Origin: Thermohalobaculum sp039821125
GTDB lineage: Bacteria > Pseudomonadota > Alphaproteobacteria > Rhodobacterales > Rhodobacteraceae
DNA length: 64,000 nt
NCBI GenBank assembly: GCA_039821125.1
Contig: JBCBOR010000001.1
Span: forward strand, 124,001 to 188,000
Direction: 5' to 3'
Position 1 is the first letter of the stretch, and each line of letters opens with the position of its first letter. The translations under genes were made by a program, and so were the position numbers. Of this stretch, positions 33,194-41,572 are shown one piece after another. The notes under the pieces are model-generated. The model ran no database searches. It had not been told where the DNA came from and saw only the letters and a program-made list of their open reading frames with translations.

Positions 33194-33822
33194 CCGAGAA
33201 CGCGCTGCGCGATCAGATCGCGGTCCTTGCGAAATCGCTCTTTGACCGCGGATACGGGTGCGGCTCATCCGGAAACATCTCGGTTAAGCTGGACGATGGT
33301 TTTCTCATCACGCCGACCAACTCGTCCATGGGGCGGCTCGATCCCGCCCGCATCGCCAAGGTCGATTTCGACGGCACACATCTGGCGGGCGACAAACCCT
33401 CGAAGGAGGAGTTTCTGCACCTGGCGATGTACGAGGAACGCCCCGAGATGACGGCGGTCGTGCACCTGCATGCGACACATTCGGTCGCCGTGTCCTGCCT
33501 GGCGGAGATCGACCCGGAGGACGTGCTGCCACCGATCACCGCCTATCACGTGATGCGCGTCGGCAAGTGCCCTCTCGTTCCCTATTTCGCGCCAGGCGAC
33601 AAGGCGCTCGCCGATGCGGTGCGCAAGACCGCGCGCCATGCTCACGCGATGCTGCTCGCCAATCACGGCCCGGTCGTTGCCGGAAAATCGCTGGAGGCTG
33701 CGGTGTATGCGGCCGAGGAGTTGGAGGAGACGGCAAAGCTGTTCCTCATGCTCCGCGGCGAAAAAACGCGGTTCCTGTCGCAGGCGCAGGTCGCAGACCT
33801 GATGGTTCGGTTCCCGTCATAG
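33190..33822 (+). CDS. otnC: 3-oxo-tetronate 4-phosphate decarboxylase (OtnC; class II aldolase/adducin family)
   Basis: A 210-residue class II aldolase-family protein of the usual OtnC length. Zinc ligands are seen in VVHLHATHS (two His) and LANHGPVV (His), with the catalytic Glu in PSKEEFLHLAMY. GYGCGSSGNISVKL and ITPTNSSMGRL form the phosphate-binding loops. It would decarboxylate 3-oxo-tetronate 4-phosphate to dihydroxyacetone phosphate, feeding glycolysis. It is coupled to otnK by a 4-bp overlap and ends the operon. Confidence 0.83.
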   Translation: MTENALRDQIAVLAKSLFDRGYGCGSSGNISVKLDDGFLITPTNSSMGRLDPARIAKVDFDGTHLAGDKPSKEEFLHLAMYEERPEMTAVVHLHATHSVAVSCLAEIDPEDVLPPITAYHVMRVGKCPLVPYFAPGDKALADAVRKTARHAHAMLLANHGPVVAGKSLEAAVYAAEELEETAKLFLMLRGEKTRFLSQAQVADLMVRFPS

Positions 33823-33883
33823 ACCACATTTCTGCCGCCCGGAGCCGCGAGAGAACCCGCGGGAGCAACCAGAAGGTTTTTGG

Positions 33884-33899
33884 TAGGTCTTCAGACCTA
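33884..33899. promoter_or_regulatory. Perfect 16-bp dyad before the BON-like envelope gene
   Basis: TAGGTCT-TC-AGACCTA lies in the 131-bp gap after otnC and 55 bp before the next start. With a two-base centre it may be an operator for a GntR- or TetR-like repressor, or fold as a short hairpin ending the acid-sugar operon. There is no U-tract. Confidence 0.4.
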
Positions 33900-33953
33900 A
33901 GGTGCTTTACAATCTGGCAATCCGGCCGATCCATGCCAGAAGGGTGAGGGTTC

Positions 33954-34874
33954 TTGCGTTTCGTTTTGACCATACCGGTGGTGCTCATCGCACTCGGCGT
34001 CATGGCAGCAGCCATGGTGATCGAAGCGCCAAAGATCGAGGCACGGATCGCGGATCAGGCCGCGACAGCTCTGGATGAGCTCGGGTTTACCGCTCAGATC
34101 GATGGCCGTGATGCGACACTGATCGGTATCGCCCGGGACGAGGATCATCGTGATACCGGGCTGATCCGCCTCGCCGCGATCGATGAGGTTGATATCCTGC
34201 GCGACCACACCGTGATGATTTCAAATGACGGGCCGCACGCTTTCTCCGCAGCGCGCATGGCGTCGGGCGAGATGTTCCTGCATGGCGTTCTGCCCGATCA
34301 GGAGACACGCGATGTGCTGATCTCCGGACTCGAGACCGCAGGGTTGGGACCTGTCCGGGATTTCACGCGTGTCGTTGCTGGCGAGCCAGACGGGTGGAGC
34401 GACAGCGTCGTTGCCGCAACGCTTGCGCTGGAGGCATTGGAGCAGGGGCAGGCGTTCATCGTCGACGATGAGGTCACGATCAACGGGCTATACTCTGAAA
34501 GCAAATCGCAAACCGCGTTCTCGCGCCTCAGCACGCCGGGATGGCGGGTCTTTCTCTCCATAGACCAGCGCGATGTCGTGGAGGCTCTGCGCGCTCAGGC
34601 AGAGGCGTTGCGCGCCGATCTGCTCGATATGTCGGACGCGCTGGACACACAGACGACCGAGGCGGCGATACACGCGGAAGAGATGGCCTCGGAAATCGAC
34701 ATTGCACGTGAGCGGATCGCCACGCTCGAGGCGTTGCTCGGCGAAGAAGCACGGGATGCCGAAGATACCGTGTCATCTCCCGAGCCAGAGCAGACACCTG
34801 CACAATCTGATACTGAAACAGAGGCGCCTGAGTCGGAGGCAGCCACAGAACAGACGACGGACCTCGATCAATGA
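33954..34874 (+). CDS. Envelope protein with BON-like repeats and C-terminal coiled coil
   Basis: A 306-residue protein beginning at TTG 33954, supported by AGGGTGAGGG just upstream. An N-terminal hydrophobic helix (FVLTIPVVLIALGVMAAAMV) acts as signal or anchor. Two BON-like segments follow (about 25-85 and 100-200: ARIADQAATALDELGF; SGEMFLHGVLPDQETRDVLI), like the N-terminal part of some alphaproteobacterial OmpA-type proteins but without the OmpA domain. Residues 205-265 form a coiled coil, and the tail is Glu/Thr-rich. The next small membrane gene overlaps by 4 bp, so the two probably form a complex at the inner membrane or periplasm. Confidence 0.72.
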   Translation: MRFVLTIPVVLIALGVMAAAMVIEAPKIEARIADQAATALDELGFTAQIDGRDATLIGIARDEDHRDTGLIRLAAIDEVDILRDHTVMISNDGPHAFSAARMASGEMFLHGVLPDQETRDVLISGLETAGLGPVRDFTRVVAGEPDGWSDSVVAATLALEALEQGQAFIVDDEVTINGLYSESKSQTAFSRLSTPGWRVFLSIDQRDVVEALRAQAEALRADLLDMSDALDTQTTEAAIHAEEMASEIDIARERIATLEALLGEEARDAEDTVSSPEPEQTPAQSDTETEAPESEAATEQTTDLDQ

Positions 34875-35119
34875 CGTCACTGCTGCTTCAGATCGCCTTC
34901 TATCTCGGGATCATGTTCGTCCTCGGCATCCTCTTTGGCTGGCTGCTGTGGGGTCGCGACCGGGCCGCGGCTATGGCACGCGTCCGCGCGATCGAGGAAG
35001 CCGCGCAGAACATGCGCCACAGCCACGGGGATGCACAGGTCTTGGCCGACGCGTTGGCCCGGGTGAATGCCGAGAAGACGGCATTGGAGCAACAACTCGC
35101 TGAGCGCAGCGGCGCATAG
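34871..35119 (+). CDS. Small single-span membrane protein with coiled coil
   Basis: An 82-residue protein with one membrane segment (LLLQIAFYLGIMFVLGILFGWLLW split across residues 4-27), a basic flank, then a coiled coil (ARVRAIEEAAQNMR and DALARVNAEKTALEQQLAE). The start overlaps the BON-like gene's stop. It is convergent with the dehydrogenase at 35144. Function unknown; partnership with the upstream coiled-coil protein is likely from coupling. Confidence 0.75.
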   Translation: MTSLLLQIAFYLGIMFVLGILFGWLLWGRDRAAAMARVRAIEEAAQNMRHSHGDAQVLADALARVNAEKTALEQQLAERSGA

Positions 35120-35143
35120 CGCTATAAACGCTCGATCTTGTGG

Positions 35144-36130
35144 CTAGAGGTCGCCCATCGACAAGACAATCTTTGGCGGCGCCTGCCCCGTGTGGATGTC
35201 AACAAAGGACTGAGCGCCAGCGGACAGATCCCGCGTCTCGGACCAACCCGCGCCGGTAACACGCCCCTCGGCCAACAGGCGCAGGGCTTCTGCGAAGTCA
35301 TCCAGGCGATAGCAATAGGTGCCGACGAACCGGATCTCCTGGAGTGTGATCCGGCGGGTATCCAACCCCTCGGCACCGTCCTGCAGACCGATATGGACAA
35401 TCGTGCCGCCCGGCGTGACCTGTGCCGACGCCGCGCGGCGCGTCGCCCCCATGCCGACTGCATCAAGGATCATCTCGGCCTCCGGCGGCGTGTCGGTCAA
35501 CGGATTGTAGATCTCGGCCTCCAGCACCGCACGCAGTGTCTCGGCCCGCAGCGGGTTGGTTTCGGCAATGGCGATGTCGGTGACGCCGTACTCGCGGAAG
35601 ACCATCGCGGACAGCAAGCCGATGGCTCCCCCGCCAAGCACGACCGCGCGGCGGGGCTTTTCAGACGCGACCTGCAATCCCAGGCGCACCGCGTGCACGG
35701 CACAGGCCAGCGGTTCCGCCAGCACGGCATCGGAATCCGCCAATGTGTCCGGCATTGCGGACAGGTTCTCATGCTTGATCGCAACCTGCTCAGCAAAGGC
35801 ACCGGGCAGGCGCATTCCGATCAGTTCGCGATGGGGACAGAGGTGCACCTCACCCGACAGGCAGGCCGGGCACTTTCCACAGGTCATCAAGGGATTGAGC
35901 GCCACGCGTTGCCCGGCCATCGGACCGTCGCGGGCAACACCGACCGCCTCGTGTCCCAGCACCAACGGTGGCACCCGCCGCGCATCGTGCCCGTGCCAGG
36001 CATGCATATCCGAGCCGCAGATGCCGCAAAGCGTGACATCGACGATCGACATGCCCGCGCTCGGGTCCGGCGCGGGTACATCGCGAAGCTCGGACGCCTC
36101 TGTCCCTGTATAGACCAGCGCACGCATCAT
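35144..36130 (-). CDS. Zinc-dependent alcohol dehydrogenase, candidate DHPS 2-dehydrogenase (HpsO/HpsP role)
   Basis: A 328-residue MDR dehydrogenase with catalytic-zinc residues (CGICGSDMHAWHG, GHEAVG), a structural-zinc set reduced to CGKCPACLSGEVHLC, and the NAD site VVLGGGAIGLLSAM. Its ATG overlaps the hpsN stop (ATGA). In the dihydroxypropanesulfonate (DHPS) pathway, extra dehydrogenases interconvert DHPS enantiomers through dihydroxyacetone sulfonate so that HpsN can act. This gene is placed to do that, but homology alone does not show which polyol it uses. Confidence 0.85.
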   Translation of the reverse strand: MMRALVYTGTEASELRDVPAPDPSAGMSIVDVTLCGICGSDMHAWHGHDARRVPPLVLGHEAVGVARDGPMAGQRVALNPLMTCGKCPACLSGEVHLCPHRELIGMRLPGAFAEQVAIKHENLSAMPDTLADSDAVLAEPLACAVHAVRLGLQVASEKPRRAVVLGGGAIGLLSAMVFREYGVTDIAIAETNPLRAETLRAVLEAEIYNPLTDTPPEAEMILDAVGMGATRRAASAQVTPGGTIVHIGLQDGAEGLDTRRITLQEIRFVGTYCYRLDDFAEALRLLAEGRVTGAGWSETRDLSAGAQSFVDIHTGQAPPKIVLSMGDL

Positions 36131-37428
36131 TCGGCAGACAGATCAAAGTTCTCGCCCGGGAAATACTTGGCGAGACGTACATCAGCAGCGCGGGCGTGCC
36201 CCTCCATCCCCTCGAGACGGGAGATCCGCGCCGTCGCCTCGGCCACGCGCTTCGAGCCTTCGCGGGTCATGCGCTGCCACGTCACCAACTTCATGTATTT
36301 GTGCACGCTCAGCCCGCCGGTATACTTAGCCGCGCCAGAAGTCGGCAGCACGTGGTTGGTGCCCGACGCCTTGTCGCCATAGCTGACGGTGGTCTCCTCG
36401 CCCAGGAACAGCGACCCGTAGCATTCCAGCCGCCCGAGCCACCAGTCGAGATCCTTCGCCATCACCGTCAGATGCTCCGGCGCGATCTTGTCGGAGACTG
36501 TCGCGACTTCCTCCCGATCCGCACAGACGATCAGCTCGGCATAGTCACGCCACGCCGCTTCGGCGTTCTTGCCGTTCAACTCGGGAAGTTCGGCAATCAG
36601 TTTGGGAACACGAGTCATCACCGTCTCGGCCAGATCGCGCGATGTCGTGGCCAGCCAGACCGGCGAGTTGTAGCCGTGCTCGGCCTGAGACACGAGATCG
36701 ACCGCAACGATTTCGGCATCCGCCGTCTCATCCGCGAGAATCAGCGAGTCGGTCGGCCCAGCGAACATGTCGATCCCGACACGGCCAAAGAGGATACGCT
36801 TCGCCTCTGCCACGAACTGATTTCCAGGGCCGACCAGAATGTCTGCCTTTGGCAGACCGAACAGGCCGAACGCCATGGCGGCAATCCCCTGTACGCCGCC
36901 CAGCGCGAGGATCTGATCGGCGCCGCAAAGATCCGCCGTGTATATGATCGCGGGATGGATCCCCTGCCCCGGACGCGGCGGTGAGCAGGCGGCGATGTGC
37001 CCGCACCCCGCGACCTTTGCCGTTGTCACCGTCATCATGGCCGACGCGATATGGGCATAACGACCGCCCGGCGCATAGCAGCCCGCGGCCTGACAGGGGA
37101 TTGCCTTCTGCCCAGCCACCAGTCCCGGCGCGATCTCGTACTCGAAATCCTGGATCGTCTGCTTCTGCGCCTCGGCGAACCGGCGCACATTGTCATGGGC
37201 GTACCGGATGTCGTCCTTCAGCTTCTGAGGCACCTGCTCCGACGCGGCGGCGATCTCATCCGGCGTCAGGACGACGTTGCCTTCGTACTTGTCGAACCTG
37301 GCCGCATATTCCATGGCCTTGGCGTCTCCGCCCGCCTCGATCTCGTCGAGGATCGCCTGAACGGTGTCCCGTACATCACCGGCATCATCGGTCGAAGTGC
37401 GGGCAGCTTTCTTGAGGAATTCGGGCAT
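36127..37428 (-). CDS. hpsN: Sulfopropanediol 3-dehydrogenase HpsN (histidinol-dehydrogenase family)
   Basis: A 433-residue member of the HisD fold. The sequence follows HpsN closely: AGCYAPGGRYAHIASAMMT, GVQGIAAMAFGLFGLPKAD, VGPGNQFVAEAKRILFGRVG, QAEHGYNSPVWL, ASGTNHVLPTS and the end EGMEGHARAADVRLAKYF. True histidinol dehydrogenases differ in the substrate loop, and no his genes are nearby. HpsN oxidises (R)-DHPS by four electrons to (R)-sulfolactate with NAD. It is preceded 2 bp upstream by the fused TRAP permease, which makes DHPS import plus oxidation the natural reading. No sulfolyase (suyAB) is in the window. Confidence 0.87.
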   Translation of the reverse strand: MPEFLKKAARTSTDDAGDVRDTVQAILDEIEAGGDAKAMEYAARFDKYEGNVVLTPDEIAAASEQVPQKLKDDIRYAHDNVRRFAEAQKQTIQDFEYEIAPGLVAGQKAIPCQAAGCYAPGGRYAHIASAMMTVTTAKVAGCGHIAACSPPRPGQGIHPAIIYTADLCGADQILALGGVQGIAAMAFGLFGLPKADILVGPGNQFVAEAKRILFGRVGIDMFAGPTDSLILADETADAEIVAVDLVSQAEHGYNSPVWLATTSRDLAETVMTRVPKLIAELPELNGKNAEAAWRDYAELIVCADREEVATVSDKIAPEHLTVMAKDLDWWLGRLECYGSLFLGEETTVSYGDKASGTNHVLPTSGAAKYTGGLSVHKYMKLVTWQRMTREGSKRVAEATARISRLEGMEGHARAADVRLAKYFPGENFDLSAE

Positions 37429-37430
37429 CG

Positions 37431-39785
37431 TTATTGTCCATCGAGATAGGCAGGAAGCCAGAGGGCGATCTCAGGGAACCAGTAGACCAGCGCAAGGCCG
37501 AGCAACTGGATGACCATGAATTGCATCATGCCGAAGTAGATATCCTTGAGATCCCACTCGGGCACAACGCCTTTGAGGAAGTAGGCCGACAGCGCTACCG
37601 GCGGACTGAGCCACGCCGTTTGCAGACAGACCGCGACCAGAATCGCAAACCAGACCAGCAAGTCATTCCGCTCCAACCCGAAGTCGAGACTTTCGACCAC
37701 TGGCAGCAGGATCGGCACGATGATCAGCACGATCGGCACCCATTCGAGCGGCCAGCCGAGTAGGAAGATCAGTGCCAGGATAAACACCATGGTCCAGAGC
37801 GGCGACATCTCGAACGAGAGCAGCACCTCCGTGAGCATCTTCGGCGTGCCAAGGTTCGAGAAGACAGCGCCGAAGAAGTTCGAAGCGGCAACGAGGAACA
37901 TGATGAGCACGGTGATCTCGAGCGTCTTGATCATCGCGTCATAGCCGCCCGGGATGGTGAACTTTCGATAGGCTAGCGACAGAAGGATCGAGCCAAACGC
38001 CCCGCAGGCCGAGGCTTCGACCGGGGTTGCCCAACCCGCAAGGATCGAGCCCAAGGCAAAGGCGATCAGCACGGTCGGCGGGACAAGGCCCATGAAGAAC
38101 TCGTACCACAGCTCGGAGAAGTAGAAGCCCCCCGGTTTGGCGCTGCGGGTCCACTTGTACACGCCGTACATGACGCCGAGCCAGGCAATCGGGATGATCA
38201 GGCCACTGAGGGGGAACAATGACAGCCCACCGGACGCACCCTCGACACAGAGCCAGATGAATACGAAGAGCGAGATAAGGACCGACAGGACCTCGAGCGC
38301 ATAGTATGCCGACGTCTCGGGCTGTTCCTCAGGCGGCAGGATCGGGCCGAGAGTGGGGTTCACCCAGCAGCGGCCGATCGCGTAGATGAGATACAGCGTC
38401 GCCAGCATGACACCGGGGATGATCGCGGCCCGGAAGAGGTCGGTAACCGGAACCTCCAACACCGGGCCCATGACGATCAACATGATCGATGGCGGAATGA
38501 GGATGCCCAGCGTTCCGCCCGCTGTGATCGTCCCGGCGGCCAGTTTCACGTCATACCCGGATCGGTTCATCGTACGCGCCGCCATGATCCCGAGGATCGT
38601 GACAGAGGCGCCGACAATCCCGGTTGCCGCGGCGAAGATGGTCGACACGAACAGCACCGCGATGAACAGCGCTCCACGCACCCGGCTCATCATCAGCTGG
38701 ATTGCGTTGAACAGCCGCTCCATCAGGCCGGCCTTCTCCATCATGATGCCCATGAAGATGAACAACGGCACCGCGACCAACTGGTCATCCAGCATGGTCT
38801 CGTTGGTCTTCGCCGTGAGCAGAAAGAACGTGACCTTTGTGTTGAAGCCCCAGGTGTTGAAGATGAACCCGAGAAAGATCAGCGTGAACGAGATCGGGAA
38901 CCCGACGAAGATCGAGAACAGCATCACGCCCAGCATGATGAGGCCGATGGTCGTGCGGTCGGGCGTCAGCGCGCCGTTGCGACCCCAGAGCCCCGACCAG
39001 AACTCGGCCACGGCATCCGGCATGATCACGCCGAGGGTTTCAGGGAAGAACACCCCGACAAACGCAAAGATCAGAACGATGAAGTACAGCGGCAGCCACC
39101 GGGTGAACTGGCGCTCACGCTCCTTGCCCATCTGGTGGAAGGCACGGAAGAGTTCGGGAAAGCCTTGCAGGAACAGCAGGAGCGCGCCAAGCGGCATCGC
39201 GGCACGGGCAGGTCCCAGAACCGGTGCCCAGGTGCTGTCCGACAGGCGCTCCCATCCCGTGTAGGCAAATCCATTGTTCGGGTTGAACGTGCCCCATGTG
39301 TAGTCCAACGCGCTCCAGAAGAAGAACAGCATGGCCGGGAAATAGAAGCCGAGATAGAGGATCGCATCGACGGTCGCCTGCGCCCGCGGCGACCAATTGC
39401 GGTAGAGGAAATCGGCCCGTATGTGCACACCGCGGAGCAGCGCATACCCGGCGGCGCCCATGAACAGGACCCCGCCCAGCATGCGGCTGACATCATAAAC
39501 CCAAAGCGTTGGGCCAAGCCCCCAGGCGCGCGCGGTATCTGCCATATCCCACGAGACAAGCATGCCAAAGCCTGTGCGCGAGACGACCTCGTAGACCGCC
39601 GCGAAAATTAACGGGATCAGGAGCAGACAGAACAACCGTCCGGCCCAAAGGTTCATCACATCGATGAACGCCGTGATCGGTCGCTGCCAGGGCGTCATGT
39701 CTACAGGGGTCTGGCCCGGTTGCTCGGCCCGGCGCTCGGCGATCAACTCATCGGTGACTTCAAGCTCTTGCGGCTCGGTCGACAT
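37431..39785 (-). CDS. TRAP transporter permease, fused small and large subunits (DctQ-DctM)
   Basis: A 784-residue inner-membrane protein joining a four-segment DctQ-like part (about 35-230, with RGVHIRADFLYRNWSP) to a DctM-like part (about 250-775, with MGIMMEKAGLMERLFNA, ITAGGTLGILIPPSIMLIVMGPV and GWATPVEASACGAFGS). TRAP systems import organic acids and sulfonates using sodium gradients. The start at 39785 follows GGGGGAAGAG. It sits between the binding-protein/ACT genes and hpsN in one leftward operon, so its substrate is probably DHPS or a related C3 sulfonate. Confidence 0.93.
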   Translation of the reverse strand: MSTEPQELEVTDELIAERRAEQPGQTPVDMTPWQRPITAFIDVMNLWAGRLFCLLLIPLIFAAVYEVVSRTGFGMLVSWDMADTARAWGLGPTLWVYDVSRMLGGVLFMGAAGYALLRGVHIRADFLYRNWSPRAQATVDAILYLGFYFPAMLFFFWSALDYTWGTFNPNNGFAYTGWERLSDSTWAPVLGPARAAMPLGALLLFLQGFPELFRAFHQMGKERERQFTRWLPLYFIVLIFAFVGVFFPETLGVIMPDAVAEFWSGLWGRNGALTPDRTTIGLIMLGVMLFSIFVGFPISFTLIFLGFIFNTWGFNTKVTFFLLTAKTNETMLDDQLVAVPLFIFMGIMMEKAGLMERLFNAIQLMMSRVRGALFIAVLFVSTIFAAATGIVGASVTILGIMAARTMNRSGYDVKLAAGTITAGGTLGILIPPSIMLIVMGPVLEVPVTDLFRAAIIPGVMLATLYLIYAIGRCWVNPTLGPILPPEEQPETSAYYALEVLSVLISLFVFIWLCVEGASGGLSLFPLSGLIIPIAWLGVMYGVYKWTRSAKPGGFYFSELWYEFFMGLVPPTVLIAFALGSILAGWATPVEASACGAFGSILLSLAYRKFTIPGGYDAMIKTLEITVLIMFLVAASNFFGAVFSNLGTPKMLTEVLLSFEMSPLWTMVFILALIFLLGWPLEWVPIVLIIVPILLPVVESLDFGLERNDLLVWFAILVAVCLQTAWLSPPVALSAYFLKGVVPEWDLKDIYFGMMQFMVIQLLGLALVYWFPEIALWLPAYLDGQ

Positions 39786-39806
39786 CTCTTCCCCCAGTCA
39801 GCGACG

Positions 39807-40187
39807 TCAGGCCGCCGTAATCTCGTGCCCTTCGGTACGCCAGAGATCGACGGCGGCGGCGGCATCTTTTTGTTTCACGAGAACATAGTCCGTGTCGAAG
39901 GTCGCAACGGTGAAGATCCCGATCCGGGCTTCGGCCAGAGGAGCCGAGATCGTGTGAATGATCCCGGTCTCATCGAAGGCGAACGGCCCCTGCAGTTTGA
40001 AACACGTCCACCCGCCATCGACGGTGTCCATTCCTGAGATCTCGGACTGAGGCGCGACAACCGACAACTCTTCATCGGTACGGGCGACGGTCCGGAAACC
40101 CGGACCATCAAGGATGTTTGCAGGCACCGGTGCTGCGGGGCCCGCACGGGCCACCGCATAGATCCCCGGCAACTCCGTAAGCTGCAC
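39807..40187 (-). CDS. ACT-domain protein
   Basis: A 126-residue protein ending in an ACT-type domain (FKLQGPFAFDETGIIHTISAPLAEARIGIFTV, then DTDYVLVKQKDAAAAVDLW), like the ACT_7/CASTOR group that binds small ligands. It starts at GTG 40185-40187, immediately next to the stop of the TRAP binding-protein gene, with only a weak TGAAG before it. Its place inside a transporter operon suggests a ligand-sensing or regulatory role, for instance on uptake or on the dehydrogenases, but no mechanism is known. Confidence 0.82.
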   Translation of the reverse strand: MQLTELPGIYAVARAGPAAPVPANILDGPGFRTVARTDEELSVVAPQSEISGMDTVDGGWTCFKLQGPFAFDETGIIHTISAPLAEARIGIFTVATFDTDYVLVKQKDAAAAVDLWRTEGHEITAA

Positions 40188-41294
40188 TTACTTCAGCGAG
40201 TCGGCGAAAGCCTTGCCGAGCGATGCGTTAGACGCCTGAGCCCCGGCCCAGAACGGCACCGCGATCTCGGCAAAGTCCTTCTGGGATTGCCACACCTTGG
40301 CGAAGAACGGGTTCTCGGCGGCGTTCTTCTCCAGCGACGCACGGGCTGCGTTCATGTAGGCCGGGAAGTAGTCAGCCGGGGTGTCGTGCAGGATCACGCC
40401 GTGGTTCTCGGTCAGGTCCTTCAGTGCCTTGCCGTTCTCGTAGATCCGGTAGGACATGGCTTTCGACAGCGACGCGTTCGCTGCGACTTCCAGCGCTTTC
40501 TTCTCGAGATCCGTCAGATCGTTGTAAACATCGGCGTTGATGTACATATCCGCGTTCACGACGACCTGGTGCAGGCCTTGAAGGTAGTAGTGCTTCAGGA
40601 CCTTCTGGAAGCCGAACACCGAGTCAGGCTTTGGGCAGCACCACTCGGCTGCATCGATCGTGCCTTTTTCAAGCGCCGGCAGGATGTCACCGCCGCCCAT
40701 CGCGACCGAGGCAACACCAATGTCCTTGTAGGTCTGGCCAGGAATGCCCGGAGGCGTCCGGAAGCGGTACTTGCGGAAGTCATCCATCGAGGTGATCGGC
40801 TCGGAGAACCAGCCCAATGCCTCGGGACCGACCGGCTGGAGCATGAAGCCTTTGACGTTCACGCCCATCTCTTTCCAGAGCTCATCGTAAAGCTCCTTGC
40901 CGCCACCGTACTGGAACCAGCTGAGGAAGGCGATGTTATCGATACCAACGCCTGCACCGGCAACCGGCGAGCCGAACAGCATCGCCGCCGGGTGCTTGCC
41001 CGACCAGTAGTGCGTCCATGCGAAGCCACCTTCGATCAGGCCGCTGTCGACCGCGTCGAGCGTCTCTTTCACGCCAACCACCGCACCGGCGGGCAGAACT
41101 TCGATCTTGAGCGATCCGTTGGTGAGCGCTTCGACGTCCGCGGCAAATTCGTTGAGCATGTGGACTTCGTCGGCCTTGGCCGGGATCACCGACTGGACCC
41201 GGATGACTGTCTCGGCGCTGGCAACAGTTGCCATGCCCATCAGCCCCACCGCCGCCATCGCGGCGCCTTTGACTGCGCTGTCTAGCGTAAACAT
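40188..41294 (-). CDS. TRAP transporter substrate-binding protein (DctP/TakP type)
   Basis: A 368-residue periplasmic protein with signal peptide cleaved near MATVASAE (residue 28). The mature part begins TVIRVQSVIPAK and shows YRFRTPPGIPGQTYKDIG, in which an Arg usually binds the ligand's acid group, and GTIDAAEWCCPKPD, typical of the TakP-like branch for keto- and hydroxy-acids. ATG 41294 follows GGGAGGAAGAG. It is the first gene of the leftward DHPS-type operon. Confidence 0.92.
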   Translation of the reverse strand: MFTLDSAVKGAAMAAVGLMGMATVASAETVIRVQSVIPAKADEVHMLNEFAADVEALTNGSLKIEVLPAGAVVGVKETLDAVDSGLIEGGFAWTHYWSGKHPAAMLFGSPVAGAGVGIDNIAFLSWFQYGGGKELYDELWKEMGVNVKGFMLQPVGPEALGWFSEPITSMDDFRKYRFRTPPGIPGQTYKDIGVASVAMGGGDILPALEKGTIDAAEWCCPKPDSVFGFQKVLKHYYLQGLHQVVVNADMYINADVYNDLTDLEKKALEVAANASLSKAMSYRIYENGKALKDLTENHGVILHDTPADYFPAYMNAARASLEKNAAENPFFAKVWQSQKDFAEIAVPFWAGAQASNASLGKAFADSLK

Positions 41295-41572
41295 CTCTTC
41301 CTCCCGTTACGCGTTGATGCCGCTCCGGTCCGGACCTTGCCTGTACGTTTTTTGCTCTTTTGGCGTGGGCGCTGGGCGGATCGGCGTTGCGCCTACATCC
41401 AAGCGCGATATGCCTCGAAAATTCCAGTGAAAATCTTCGTTGGAGCCAATTGTTTTTGATAAACTGGTCCTACGGAGTCCCATTACCGGACCGGATGTAT
41501 TCTGGAGCCGCGATATTCGCGTTTCTGCGACCTGCGACGCTAGCGCTTTGGTTGCGTCGCTGTGCGATCAGC
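41295..41572. promoter_or_regulatory. 278-bp upstream region of the TRAP/hps operon, with a 10-bp palindrome
   Basis: The region separates the leftward TRAP operon from the leftward lipoprotein gene whose stop is at 41573. It contains the perfect palindrome GGTCCGGACC (41327-41336), 33 bp upstream of the binding-protein start, and an AT-richer stretch (41425-41465) suited to a promoter. A GntR-type operator is possible. No gene is evident. Confidence 0.4.

Noticed and set aside
36127..37428. Annotation as histidinol dehydrogenase (hisD)
   Set aside because: The fold is the same, but the context (TRAP permease, alcohol dehydrogenase, no his genes) and characteristic segments match HpsN.
40287..41285. 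332-codon plus-strand open frame opposite the TRAP binding protein
   Set aside because: The minus frame has signal peptide, ribosome site and family motifs; the plus frame has none.
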